Source: Psychrobacter immobilis (GTDB lineage Bacteria; Pseudomonadota; Gammaproteobacteria; Pseudomonadales; Moraxellaceae). Taken from it: a stretch of 39,572 bases of DNA. Each line of letters opens with the position of its first letter. Position 1 is the stretch's first letter. The notes under the pieces are model-generated. The model made no database searches. It was not told the DNA's origin and saw nothing but the letters and a program-made list of their open reading frames with translations. Shown here in pieces: positions 26,569-35,171 of the stretch. The DNA lies in the NCBI RefSeq assembly GCF_904846225.1, contig NZ_CAJGZJ010000023.1:1-39572 (forward strand). The letters run 5' to 3'. The position numbers were made by a program, and so were the translations under genes.

Positions 26569-26712
26569 ATAGTCAGGTCAATATAAAAAAGAGACAACAG
26601 GGCCGGGATAAATTTTTTGTCGCCTCTATCTACGCAGGCACAGTAAGTAAGAAAAATTTGTCCCAGTCACGCAGTATAGTGTCGTGTATCCATTTTATTC
26701 AGTATCGACTAT
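26569..26712 (-). repeat. Intergenic dyad repeat (MITE-like), copy D
   Basis: A 144-bp element between betA and the BCCT gene. It is bounded by ATAGTC (26569-26574) and GACTAT (26707-26712); with one more TAT/ATA the ends are perfect inverted repeats of 9 bp. The inner dyad reads CCGGGATAAATTTTTTG against AAAAATTTGTCCCAG. It is reversed relative to copies B, C and E, and its long arm is nearly identical to that of copy C. Confidence 0.82.
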
Positions 26713-26728
26713 ATAAGACAATTTCGAT

Positions 26729-26758
26729 AAAAAGACCTTTCTAAGCAAAGGTCTTTTT
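26729..26758. terminator. Bidirectional intrinsic terminator after betA
   Basis: A 12-bp stem with AAAAAGACCTTT (26729-26740) and AAAGGTCTTTTT (26747-26758) around a 6-nt loop. It has T-tracts in both directions and should end the betBA transcript. Confidence 0.88.
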
Positions 26759-26936
26759 CATCAGCGTTCACATTTATAAAGATAAATATCGTTCTAGTGA
26801 TATCTGCTTATTGTTGACTTTGCTGTTTGCAGAGCAATTTTTATTTATTGGTACTGCTTTGTGCGTCATGCGGTTATAGGCTCATAACGGACAAAGCAAT
26901 ACCCCATGGTTTTTAATTTATTGATTGAGGTCTTTT

Positions 26937-28982
26937 ATGCACAGTTCGCCATCAGAAGATGCGACGAAACCTTTGAGTCTAAACAAAACAGTGTTTTTAG
27001 GCTCAGCTATTATCTCTATTTTATTAATAGCCTGGACTATTATTTTTCCAGACTATAGTCAAAAATTGCTCAGTTCAGGGATGGCATTTGTATCAGAGAG
27101 TTTTGGTTGGTATTACATGCTGGTAGTTGCCGCGTACAGTATTTTTTCTTTGTTTATCGGTCTTTCCAAATATGGTGACATCAAGCTTGGCCAAGATCAT
27201 GAAAAAGCACAATTTCCGTTTTTAGCATGGGCCGCTATGCTGTTTTCAGCAGGTATCGGTATTGACCTGTTGTTCTTTGGTGCTTCTGAGCCATTGATGC
27301 ATTATTTGACACCGCATGCGGGCATTGAGCCGGCAAGTGCTGATGCGATGCGTCAAGCAGTGGCTCAATCCTTTTTGCATTGGGGCTTACATGGCTGGGG
27401 TATTTATGCGCTAATCGGGATGTCATTGGCTTATTTTGCTTATCGCAAAAACATGCCACTGGCACTACGGTCTCCTTTGACGCCCATTTTCGGTGAGCGC
27501 TTGATCAAAGGCTGGCTTGGTGATGGAATCGATACTTTTGGGGTCGTTTGTACCTTGATGGGCATCGCCACCAGTTTAGGTATTGGTGTATTGCAAGCCA
27601 ACGCTGGGCTGACGCATGTATTCGGGATTGAGTCGAGCAAAATGGTGCAGACGATCATTATCGTTTGTGTGATTATTGCAGCTGCCATTTCAGCAACGAC
27701 GGGTGTTGAAAAAGGTGTGCGTCGTCTGTCTGAGTTGAACATGATTGGCGCTATTTTATTGCTCGTTGCCATATTGATTATGGGCAATACCGTTTATTTG
27801 CTCAATACCTTTACCCAAAATATTGGTCAGTATTTTCAAACAATCGTGGGAAAAACGTTTGACGTCTATGCCTATGATGGACAAGCTGGCGCTGATTGGA
27901 AGTCAGCATGGACGATATTTTTCTGGGCATGGTGGGTGGCTTGGGCACCGTTTGTTGGGTTGTTTATCGCTCGAATCAGCCGTGGTCGCACCTTGCGTGA
28001 GTTTGTATTTGGGGTGATGTTTATTCCACTCGGTTTTATCTTCGCATGGTTTTCTATCTTTGGTAACTCAGCGATACAGCTGGTTGCAAATGGCGCAACT
28101 GAGCTGGGCGACGTCGCTTTAAATGATGCCGCGATGGGTATGTTTGCCTTGTTTGAGTATTATCCGTACAGCAGCGTATTGTCGATTGCTGGTGTGTTGA
28201 TCGGTTTGGTTTTCTTTATTACTTCAGCCGACTCAGGTGCTTTAGTGCTAGCAAATCTTAGCTCAAGAGGAATGACTAATGACACGGATGCGCCCGTTTG
28301 GCTGCGTCTGTTTTGGGCAGCTGCCACAGGTTTGATTACCCTCGGCTTGCTTTTTGCGGGTGGTTTTTCTTCATTACAATCAGTATCTGTCATCGCAGGA
28401 TTACCGTTCTCGATTGTTCTGGTGCTGTACATGGTCGCTATGTGGAAATCACTAAAAGAAGAAGGCAACAAACGCAAAGCCAGTACGGTAGGCACGGCGA
28501 ATGTATTGGACAGTGGTAAGGGTTGGAAAGCTAGACTACAGCGCATTGTCAGTTTTCCGAGTCACTCACAGGTCGAGCGATTTTTACAAAATGTCGTTAG
28601 ACCTGCTATGACTGAGGTCGAAAATGAGCTCAAAGCAGGCGGTCTCACAACGGCTTTAGATGTCCGTAATCTGGCTCATATTGGTCAAGATATCGATGAT
28701 GGTATGGGAGAGAGTAGTGGACAGATAGAGGGTTTAAAACTGCGCGTTGGTCATGGCGATCAAGATGATTTTGTTTATGAAGTCAATCTTATTAAGGCTG
28801 AACGACCCAATTTTACGCTCAATACCTCAACCAAGCATGCCGAGCATTATTATCGTGCTGAGGTGTTCTTAAGTGAAGGCTCGCAAGAGTATGACTTGGT
28901 TGGCTACACCAAAGAGCAAGTACTGGTCGATATCCTAAACCAGTACGAGCGCCATTTGCAGTATTTGCATTTAGAGCGTTAA
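26937..28982 (+). CDS. betT: BCCT-family choline/betaine transporter (BetT-like)
   Basis: Imports choline or another trimethylammonium compound at the cytoplasmic membrane. The start is ATG 26937, with GAGG six bases before; an upstream TTG is less likely. The 681-residue protein has 12 predicted helices and then a long cytoplasmic C-terminal domain of about 170 residues, a feature of BetT-type, osmotically regulated members. Family motifs include G-I-G-I-D-L-L-F-F-G (the glycine-rich helix 3), W-A-W-W-V-A-W-A-P-F-V-G-L-F-I-A-R-I-S-R-G-R-T (the signature) and T-S-A-D-S-G-A. In helix 3, G-I-G-I-D replaces the G-M-G-I-G of BetP, the form seen in proton-coupled BetT/CaiT-like proteins. Position after betBA supports choline as substrate. 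Confidence 0.93.
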   Translation: MHSSPSEDATKPLSLNKTVFLGSAIISILLIAWTIIFPDYSQKLLSSGMAFVSESFGWYYMLVVAAYSIFSLFIGLSKYGDIKLGQDHEKAQFPFLAWAAMLFSAGIGIDLLFFGASEPLMHYLTPHAGIEPASADAMRQAVAQSFLHWGLHGWGIYALIGMSLAYFAYRKNMPLALRSPLTPIFGERLIKGWLGDGIDTFGVVCTLMGIATSLGIGVLQANAGLTHVFGIESSKMVQTIIIVCVIIAAAISATTGVEKGVRRLSELNMIGAILLLVAILIMGNTVYLLNTFTQNIGQYFQTIVGKTFDVYAYDGQAGADWKSAWTIFFWAWWVAWAPFVGLFIARISRGRTLREFVFGVMFIPLGFIFAWFSIFGNSAIQLVANGATELGDVALNDAAMGMFALFEYYPYSSVLSIAGVLIGLVFFITSADSGALVLANLSSRGMTNDTDAPVWLRLFWAAATGLITLGLLFAGGFSSLQSVSVIAGLPFSIVLVLYMVAMWKSLKEEGNKRKASTVGTANVLDSGKGWKARLQRIVSFPSHSQVERFLQNVVRPAMTEVENELKAGGLTTALDVRNLAHIGQDIDDGMGESSGQIEGLKLRVGHGDQDDFVYEVNLIKAERPNFTLNTSTKHAEHYYRAEVFLSEGSQEYDLVGYTKEQVLVDILNQYERHLQYLHLER

Positions 28983-29050
28983 TTGCTTGCAATCGTGCTA
29001 TCAGCTCGTATATGCACAGTAATCTTTGAGTAAAGCACTCATAAGACATA

Positions 29051-29086
29051 ACCCCATAAGTTGGATTCAGCTTATGGGGGTTTTTT
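29051..29086 (+). terminator. Intrinsic terminator of the BCCT transporter gene
   Basis: ACCCCATAAG (29051-29060) pairs with CTTATGGGGG (29071-29080; nine of ten pairs are Watson-Crick) around a 10-nt loop and is followed by TTTTTT, 69 bp after the stop. Confidence 0.88.
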
Positions 29087-29170
29087 ATGCAAAATAAAAT
29101 GTGGCTATATAGGGTAAAATACACAGAGATAAAACGTACGAGTTTTAAGGTATAGATAAAGGATAGAGCC

Positions 29171-29659
29171 GTGACCACATTAAAATATATTGCTCATTAC
29201 TCAGAGCAAATTCAGACGCAAGCCGCGCTACTGATAAGCGATAATAGATTGGGTGAATATCTCGAAAACAAATACCCAAATCAGCACCAAGTACAAAGTG
29301 ACAAAGCTCTTTATCATCACATAAATGAGATAAAAAACCAATATATGCGCAAAATTGGCCAGCTGTCTAATGTCAGTTATAGCAGCAAATTAACTGTGCT
29401 TAAACATGCGCTGGGCATTCATACCACTCAGTCTCGCGTACAAGGCAACAAGCTCAAATCGCACAATAGCATCACGGTTGCCAGCTTATTTAAGGAAGCG
29501 CCGCCTGAGTTTTTACGTATGATTGTCGTGCATGAGTTAGCGCATTTCAAAGAGCATGAGCACAATAAAGCTTTTTATCAATTGTGCTGTCACATGGAAC
29601 CGGATTATCATCAGTTTGAGTTAGATACGCGCTTGTGGTTGCACTGGCGAGAGCAATGA
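29171..29659 (+). CDS. YgjP-like (DUF45/WLM) metallopeptidase
   Basis: A 162-residue zinc metallopeptidase-like protein. The HExxH motif is His121-Glu122-Leu-Ala-His125, followed by a third possible zinc ligand at His129 or His131 (F-K-E-H-E-H-N-K-A-F-Y), as in YgjP. The preceding L-R-M-I-V-V helix is also conserved. The N-terminal half, about 60 residues of helical sequence, is variable. The start is a GTG with AAAGGA eight bases upstream. No signal peptide, so cytoplasmic. Substrate unknown. The family is firm; activity is inferred from intact zinc ligands. Confidence 0.85.
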   Translation: MTTLKYIAHYSEQIQTQAALLISDNRLGEYLENKYPNQHQVQSDKALYHHINEIKNQYMRKIGQLSNVSYSSKLTVLKHALGIHTTQSRVQGNKLKSHNSITVASLFKEAPPEFLRMIVVHELAHFKEHEHNKAFYQLCCHMEPDYHQFELDTRLWLHWREQ

Positions 29660-29743
29660 CTTAATTGATTATGTTCGAGCTATATTTTTATCGATCTCTT
29701 AAAAGCTCAGAGCGATAATAATCATGCTAAGCTTACGCGTACT

Positions 29744-29775
29744 ATAGTTAATTCACTATAAAAGCGTGATAGCGT
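29744..29775 (-). repeat. Possible solo right arm of the MITE-like family
   Basis: ATAGTTAATTCACTATAAAA resembles the right arm of copy E read in reverse (ATAGTCAATTCACTTTAAAA), 18 of 20 bases. No inner dyad follows, so it would be a decayed or partial copy, in the 258-bp gap between the metallopeptidase and TPR-like genes. Confidence 0.4.
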
Positions 29776-29917
29776 TAGCCTCGCTTGACGTAGCAAATAT
29801 ACCTCTACACTAGGTTGCCTTGTACCACTTTCAAATTGAATCAACGATAACTCTTAAATTTTTAAATCGTGCATTGAGTCACACTTTTTTATTACTTCAC
29901 CAAACATAGAGAAAAAA

Positions 29918-30340
29918 ATGATTAATACCAAAATATATAAAGCAATTTATACGTTAGCTGAAGAATTATTGGAAGCGGATCGTATCGGCAACCAAGCGGC
30001 GTTTGATGGATTTTATGCAGAGCTAAAGGCCATTTGTACTGACAACGAAAATACCCATAAAGATCATCCAGAACAGTGGGAAACGCTAGCAGACTTCACT
30101 GAGGATTTGGACGAAGCATTAGTCATTTATGACAAAGCGCTCACCAAAGCCACTGCCATTAATTCGAAAGATCATATGTCATCGATTGCCTTTTCTATGG
30201 CTGTTTTGCAAATTGAGATGGGCCAAAAGGATGCCGCCATTAAAAATTTACAAAATGCCAAAATCAGTGCGAATAAGATTGAGGATAAAGAGTTTAAAGT
30301 TGAGATAGATGAGCTATTGACGAAATTATTGGCTGAATAG
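29918..30340 (+). CDS. TPR-like helical protein of unknown function
   Basis: The 140-residue acidic protein is almost entirely helical in appearance. From about residue 50 it shows spacing like tetratricopeptide repeats: W-E-T-L-A-D-F-T-E-D-L-D-E-A-L-V-I-Y-D-K-A-L-T-K-A, then S-I-A-F-S-M-A-V-L-Q-I-E-M-G-Q-K-D-A-A-I-K-N-L-Q-N-A. Two repeats are visible. No signal peptide or membrane segment. TPRs bind other proteins, but no partner is evident from the neighbours. The start has GAGAAAAAA upstream, a weak ribosome site. I do not recognise the specific family. Confidence 0.7.
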   Translation: MINTKIYKAIYTLAEELLEADRIGNQAAFDGFYAELKAICTDNENTHKDHPEQWETLADFTEDLDEALVIYDKALTKATAINSKDHMSSIAFSMAVLQIEMGQKDAAIKNLQNAKISANKIEDKEFKVEIDELLTKLLAE

Positions 30341-30430
30341 TAGTGATTCTTAGGAAAAGTATATGCCGCCCAAGATGAGGACGCGCCCTAAATCAAGAAA
30401 AATTATGATGGTTGTCCAATAGGATAGTTG

Positions 30431-31372
30431 ATGAATGATTCAGTCGAGAAAGAAAAGCCGCATAAACGGGCATGGCTCATTCCTTTTGTTTGCCTATTGG
30501 TTGGGGGTGCACTGATAGGCATCTCTACCAATTTGGCAAAATATGCAGGTCAGATAGGTATTACGCCCCTCGCTTTTTTGTTTTGGTCAATCACGGGCGC
30601 GGCCATTATATTATTGGTCGTTGCTTTGTTAAAGCAGCAATTACCACCTTTAAGTGCGCGTAGCTTTGAGTATTATTTCGTCGCCGCCCTTATCAGTGTG
30701 GCAGGTTCTAATTTATTGCTGTTTTCTGCTATTCCGCATGTCGGTGCAGGTTTTGTCGCCTTAATTATCTCACTACCGCCATTACTGACCTATCTTGGCG
30801 CACTAACGCTACGGATGGAGCGATTTAATGTCATCCGAGCTTTGGGTGTGGCCGCTGCTCTTATGGGGGCAGGAGTACTGGCATTGCGTAAGTTTACAGC
30901 GCCAGATGCCAGTATGTTTTGGATTTTAATCGCGCTTTGTGGCCCTGTATTGCTGGCTATTGGCAATATATACCGTACATTACGCTGGCCTGATAAAGCA
31001 TCGCCTCATGCACTCGCTCCCGGTATGCTGATAGCGGCTGCGCTACTGCTACTTGCATTTGGTGCTTTGCCCAATTTTTCAGTCACGATATCGCTTGCCG
31101 AGTGGTTGCCTCTCAGTTTGATTGTTATACAAGCAGGCGTGTTTGCTGGTCAGTTTTTATTGTTATTTGTCCTACAGAAGACCGGAGGGCCGGTATTATT
31201 GAGTTTGTTAGGCTCGGTAGGTGCAGTTGTTGGCGTTCCTGTCGCTATTTTTTTACAAGGAGAGAGCCCGCCAGCAGGTTTATTTTTGGGTGCTTCGCTG
31301 ATAGCCATTGGTGTGGCTTTGGTGACATGGGGCGGGATAAAGATATCGACAGATAATATAGTCAGCTCATAG
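30431..31372 (+). CDS. EamA/DMT-superfamily permease
   Basis: The 313-residue inner-membrane protein has ten hydrophobic helices in two homologous EamA halves. The first half includes G-G-A-L-I-G-I-S-T-N-L-A-K-Y-A and P-H-V-G-A-G-F-V-A-L-I-I-S-L-P-P-L-L-T-Y; the second ends G-A-S-L-I-A-I-G-V-A-L-V-T-W-G. Members export or import amino acids, sugars, purines and other metabolites; the substrate cannot be read from sequence. I use ATG 30431 since AGGA lies six bases before it. It is not coupled to its neighbours. Confidence 0.85.
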   Translation: MNDSVEKEKPHKRAWLIPFVCLLVGGALIGISTNLAKYAGQIGITPLAFLFWSITGAAIILLVVALLKQQLPPLSARSFEYYFVAALISVAGSNLLLFSAIPHVGAGFVALIISLPPLLTYLGALTLRMERFNVIRALGVAAALMGAGVLALRKFTAPDASMFWILIALCGPVLLAIGNIYRTLRWPDKASPHALAPGMLIAAALLLLAFGALPNFSVTISLAEWLPLSLIVIQAGVFAGQFLLLFVLQKTGGPVLLSLLGSVGAVVGVPVAIFLQGESPPAGLFLGASLIAIGVALVTWGGIKISTDNIVSS

Positions 31373-31535
31373 AAGAGTGACGCCAAAAAGCGGTATGTTG
31401 CTATAAACTTTCCTCATATATAAGTATTGGTCATAGTTATTTCATAATTGGTTACGATTATCTAGAATCATTTTTTGAGAATAGCAAAAAAAAGGAGTAT
31501 AAATACGTTGGTTATTTCCATCACGGATTAAGGCT

Positions 31536-33299
31536 ATGAATGCAGCCAAGCATTATCGATTGTTAAATAATTTTATGATCTTTATTAGTATCGTTGGCAT
31601 TGCGGTTGCTTTACTCGATAGTGGTTTTAGTTTATCCAGTTGGCTAAAACAGATTTTTCATATTTTTTATTTGGCTATTATCTTTTTGGGCTTCATTTTG
31701 ACGGCGGGGCGCTATTTCTACATCAAAAAACCGCTCACCTTCAATAAGGTAGCGGTTTTTGATTTTCTCACCAGTATCGCGATTATCGTTCTATTGGCAG
31801 CGCATTTCACTGACTTAATACGCTCAGGGCTTGCTGGTGCTGTTGATGGTTTTGTTGCCATAAAGGTCGCCGTCTTTGTCACCTTTATTCGTGAAATGTC
31901 TGACCACGATTTTAATCTCAAACGCACCTTTTTAAATCCTGCACAGTTTTTTATCTTAAGCTTTTTATCAGTGGTGTTAATTGGCGCATTACTACTCATG
32001 ATGCCCAATGCAACGACGCAGCCTTTGTCGTTCGTCGATGCGCTATTTACCGCCACGAGTGCTGTTTGTGTGACTGGTCTTATCGTCGTAGATACCGCGA
32101 CTTATTTTACGACTTTTGGGCAAGTCATCATTATGGGGCTGATACAAATCGGCGGCCTAGGTATTTTGACCTTTGTGACTTACTTTAGTTACTTTTTTAA
32201 GGGCGGCGTCAGTTATGAGACCCAAGCAAGCATCAGTGAGATGTCTTATCTGCGCAGTATGGGCGATGTAGTGTCCACTCTCAAGTCTATCTTGTATGTG
32301 ACATTTGCTGTTGAAGCGGCAGCGGCGGTACTGATTTATATCAGTATTTATGACATACCTAATATGCCTTGGTCTGAGCAGTTATTTTTTTCGATCTTTC
32401 ATGCCGTTTCTGCGTTCTGTAATGCGGGATTTTCTACGTTTAGCGCGGGACTGTATGATGATTCTTTACGTTTTAATTATCCACTACAGCTGATTATTGC
32501 CTTTACTTTTATCTTTGGGGGTATGGGCTTTAGTATCGTGGTCAATGTGCTGCGTTATCTACGTTATCGTGTTCAGCGATTGATCTATCGTCGTAACGAT
32601 CAGCGCAGTGCCTACCAGCCATGGTTACTCAATATCAATAGCCGTATTACGTTAATTACAACGGGCGCGTTATTGCTGATCGGTCTCATCGGTGTGATGA
32701 TATTTGAATACAACAACGTACTCGCTGAACATGCCAGCTTTTTTGGCAAGCTCGTGACAGGCTTATTTATCGCGGCCACCCCGCGTACCGCAGGATTCAA
32801 TAACATTGATATGGAAGCACTCGCGTTTCCATCGATTATGTTGACGATTTTTTTGATGTGGATTGGTGCGTCTCCCAACTCGACGGGTGGTGGTATCAAG
32901 ACCAGTACCTTCGCTATTGCGCTATTAAATACGCTGAGTTTGGCGCGTGGGCAGACCAAGGTTGAAGTGTTCAAAAGGCAAATTGCTGAAATCTCCATTC
33001 GCCGTGCGTTTTCTATTATGTGGCTGTCACTGCTCGTTATCGGTATGGGTGTGACGCTCATCAGTTACGACCAACCAGAGCTTGATTTGATCAAAGTAGT
33101 TTTTGAGTGCTTTTCGGCTTATAGCACGGTGGGATTGAGCTTGAATTTGACGGCGCATTTATCAGATTTTAGTAAACTTGTGGTTTCTGTCATTATGTTC
33201 GTTGGACGTGTGAGTATGCTGACGATCTTTATTGCGCTGCTCAAAAATATGCGCCAAACCAATTATCGCTATCCAACAGAAGACATTACTATTAACTAA
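31536..33299 (+). CDS. K+ uptake channel subunit (TrkH/KtrB family)
   Basis: The 587-residue membrane protein forms the ion-conducting part of a K+ uptake system. Four selectivity-filter segments are visible: T-S-A-V-C-V-T-G-L, F-C-N-A-G-F-S-T, T-A-G-F-N-N-I-D and Y-S-T-V-G-L-S-L, each with its filter glycine. N-T-S/A-x-G-G-G-I-K-T-S-T-F-like sequence (S-P-N-S-T-G-G-G-I-K-T-S-T) before the last pair is the intramembrane loop gate region. About 130 N-terminal residues hold extra membrane segments beyond the KtrB core, making it longer than typical KtrB. The regulatory subunit gene starts 59 bp downstream. K+ uptake is the first response to osmotic stress, in keeping with the bet genes upstream. 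Confidence 0.92.
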   Translation: MNAAKHYRLLNNFMIFISIVGIAVALLDSGFSLSSWLKQIFHIFYLAIIFLGFILTAGRYFYIKKPLTFNKVAVFDFLTSIAIIVLLAAHFTDLIRSGLAGAVDGFVAIKVAVFVTFIREMSDHDFNLKRTFLNPAQFFILSFLSVVLIGALLLMMPNATTQPLSFVDALFTATSAVCVTGLIVVDTATYFTTFGQVIIMGLIQIGGLGILTFVTYFSYFFKGGVSYETQASISEMSYLRSMGDVVSTLKSILYVTFAVEAAAAVLIYISIYDIPNMPWSEQLFFSIFHAVSAFCNAGFSTFSAGLYDDSLRFNYPLQLIIAFTFIFGGMGFSIVVNVLRYLRYRVQRLIYRRNDQRSAYQPWLLNINSRITLITTGALLLIGLIGVMIFEYNNVLAEHASFFGKLVTGLFIAATPRTAGFNNIDMEALAFPSIMLTIFLMWIGASPNSTGGGIKTSTFAIALLNTLSLARGQTKVEVFKRQIAEISIRRAFSIMWLSLLVIGMGVTLISYDQPELDLIKVVFECFSAYSTVGLSLNLTAHLSDFSKLVVSVIMFVGRVSMLTIFIALLKNMRQTNYRYPTEDITIN

Positions 33300-33358
33300 C
33301 TCGTCGCACAAAAACCATAGGCGACCCGCTATAAAACGCATAAAAAAAGGATAAGGTC

Positions 33359-34060
33359 ATGAGGTATATTATCGTAGGGTTAGGCAATTTTGGCTCATCG
33401 CTAGGTATGGCATTGACCCGCCAAGGTCATGAGGTGATTGGCGTTGATAACAGTATGCACAAGGTCGAAGCTTATAAAGAGACAATTTCTCATACCATCT
33501 GTATGGATGCGACTGATGAATCGACAGTGAAAGGCTTGCCGATTGCTGATACCGACATGGTCATCGTGGCTATTGGTGAGGACCAAGGCGAAAATGTGAT
33601 GGCAACGGCGCTCTTTAAAACCTTAAAAGCCAAGCGTTTGATTAGTCGAAGTATCAATCCATTGCATGAAAAGGTGCTGCAAGCTATCGGTGTTGATGAC
33701 ATTATTCATCCTGAAAAAGAAGCCGCCAAGCGCTGGGCCAAAAGACTGTCGCTACGGTATTTTGTAGACTCGTTTGAGTTAAGCGATCACTTCAGTCTGG
33801 TGGAGATTAGCATTCCAATCTCTTTAATTGGTCAAACGATTGATGAATTACAGTTGGAGCAAAAGTTCAATATTCGATTGCTTAGTACGCTGCGCTATGA
33901 GTATTATGAAGACAGTTTTGGTCGCACGCAAAGTAAACCAAGTATTCAAGGCTTGGCGACGCCTGATCAGGTATTGAAAGACAAAGACATCCTGATAATC
34001 TATGGCGATAACAAGCACATCAATCAGTTCCTGCGTAGCGTCGGTGTAAAAATTAAATAA
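33359..34060 (+). CDS. K+ uptake regulatory subunit (TrkA/KtrA family, RCK)
   Basis: A 233-residue cytosolic gating subunit of single RCK type, the size of KtrA rather than the double TrkA of enterics. The N-terminal nucleotide-binding fold has G-L-G-N-F-G at 7-12 and the ribose-binding Asp30 in I-G-V-D, then M-D-A-T-D-E-S and A-I-G-E-D-Q-G. The C-terminal TrkA_C ligand domain follows from about 145 (S-L-V-E-I-S-I-P). A ribosome site (AAGG) precedes the start. Together with the upstream channel gene it forms a complete two-gene KtrAB-type system, in the order ktrB-ktrA. Confidence 0.93.
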   Translation: MRYIIVGLGNFGSSLGMALTRQGHEVIGVDNSMHKVEAYKETISHTICMDATDESTVKGLPIADTDMVIVAIGEDQGENVMATALFKTLKAKRLISRSINPLHEKVLQAIGVDDIIHPEKEAAKRWAKRLSLRYFVDSFELSDHFSLVEISIPISLIGQTIDELQLEQKFNIRLLSTLRYEYYEDSFGRTQSKPSIQGLATPDQVLKDKDILIIYGDNKHINQFLRSVGVKIK

Positions 34061-34103
34061 AATTTTGCGACAGCAGTGATCTGAGAAGGCGAGGGGAAGA
34101 CTT

Positions 34104-34646
34104 ATGAATAAGCGTAATATATCTGTCTTATTAATCACTATGATGACACTATTGTCAGGCTGCAATCAATCTGCGCAAGATCCGAATGTCGTCCTGTCCA
34201 AAGATCAGCACGATCCAATTAAAGAGTTAGAGATGACATCGGACGTGGATCGTAGTCAGTTTGGCTACCATCAAACATTTTATGTGCCTATCTACTCAGA
34301 CATTTATACGGACAGAGACAACCGCAAAGTTTTATTATCAGCGACGTTAAGTGTCCGCAATACCACGCTAAAAAAATCGCTTTATGTCAATAAGATTGAC
34401 TATTACGATACCAATGGGACGTTAGTAAAATCTTATTTAAACAAACCGATTGAGCTTCCAGCGATGGCGACGCTCAACTATATCGTCGAAAAAGAAGAAG
34501 ATAAAGGCGGTTCAGGGGCCAATTTTATTATCGAAGTCGAAGGCATAGACGAGAGCGTCAAACCTGTCATTGAAGCAGTCATGATTGGTAATTTTAGCAA
34601 TAAAGGTTTTGCCTTTAGTACAGAGGGCACGCCAGTCGTGCCATGA
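34104..34646 (+). CDS. DUF3124 lipoprotein
   Basis: The 180-residue protein has a signal peptide with lipobox L-L-S-G-C and lipidated Cys20. The mature part has the DUF3124 features: Y-V-P-I-Y-S-D-I-Y near residue 70, L-S-A-T-L-S-V-R-N-T, and I-D-Y-Y-D-T-N-G-x-L-V-K-S-Y-L, then the glycine-rich G-G-S-G-A-N-F-I-I-E and P-V-I-E-A-V-M-I-G. Function of the family is unknown. It begins 44 bp after ktrA and may be cotranscribed. Lipid-anchored to the envelope. Confidence 0.85.
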   Translation: MNKRNISVLLITMMTLLSGCNQSAQDPNVVLSKDQHDPIKELEMTSDVDRSQFGYHQTFYVPIYSDIYTDRDNRKVLLSATLSVRNTTLKKSLYVNKIDYYDTNGTLVKSYLNKPIELPAMATLNYIVEKEEDKGGSGANFIIEVEGIDESVKPVIEAVMIGNFSNKGFAFSTEGTPVVP

Positions 34647-34697
34647 TGAACGAGGAAGGGACGCCTCAATAGAGATTATTCAATTCAAGGAAGCGTT

Positions 34698-35111
34698 ATG
34701 TCTGCAACCAAGGAAGAAATCATTGCCTTTATGGCACTAGAATTTCCACAAACCAAATGCACCGTCGAGTCAGTCGATGAAACAGGCTCGACGCTAGCGC
34801 ACGATATTGGTATAAACGAGCTGCGCCCCGGTGGCACAGTCTCTGGGCCAGTGCTGATGAGCATCGCTGATGTCGCCATCTATGTCGCGATACTTGGCAA
34901 AATTGGTATCGTGCCGTTGACCGTGACGACGAGCCTTACCATCAATTTTTTGCGTAAACCCTCGGCGGACGCCCGCATTATCGCGGATTGTACCTTAATG
35001 AAAGTAGGGCGCACGCTCATCGTGGGCGAGGTTTCTCTTTACTCAGAAGGGTCGAGCGATTTGGTGGCACACGTGGTGGGCACCTACTCTGTACCACCCA
35101 AGCAAACTTAA
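34698..35111 (+). CDS. PaaI-type hotdog thioesterase
   Basis: The 137-residue protein has the hotdog acyl-CoA thioesterase pattern: L-R-P-G-G-T-V-S-G-P-V-L-M-S-I-A-D-V-A-I-Y-V-A-I with the catalytic Asp in the S-I-A-D helix, and T-T-S-L-T-I-N-F-L-R-K-P, the central strand. It likely hydrolyses an acyl-CoA; the substrate is unknown. AAGGAAG precedes the start. It lies 51 bp after the DUF3124 gene and converges on the FMN reductase gene. Confidence 0.88.
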   Translation: MSATKEEIIAFMALEFPQTKCTVESVDETGSTLAHDIGINELRPGGTVSGPVLMSIADVAIYVAILGKIGIVPLTVTTSLTINFLRKPSADARIIADCTLMKVGRTLIVGEVSLYSEGSSDLVAHVVGTYSVPPKQT

Positions 35112-35140
35112 TGGTTATTGGTATGAGGGGTGATATCAGC

Positions 35141-35160
35141 AGCAGCCTCAATAGGTTGCT
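35141..35160. terminator. Weak hairpin between convergent thioesterase and FMN reductase genes
   Basis: AGCAGCC (35141-35147) and GGTTGCT (35154-35160) form a 7-bp stem with one G-T pair and a 6-nt loop, followed by TTTGTGG. The only structure in the 60-bp gap. Confidence 0.4.
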
Positions 35161-35171
35161 TTGTGGCAGTT

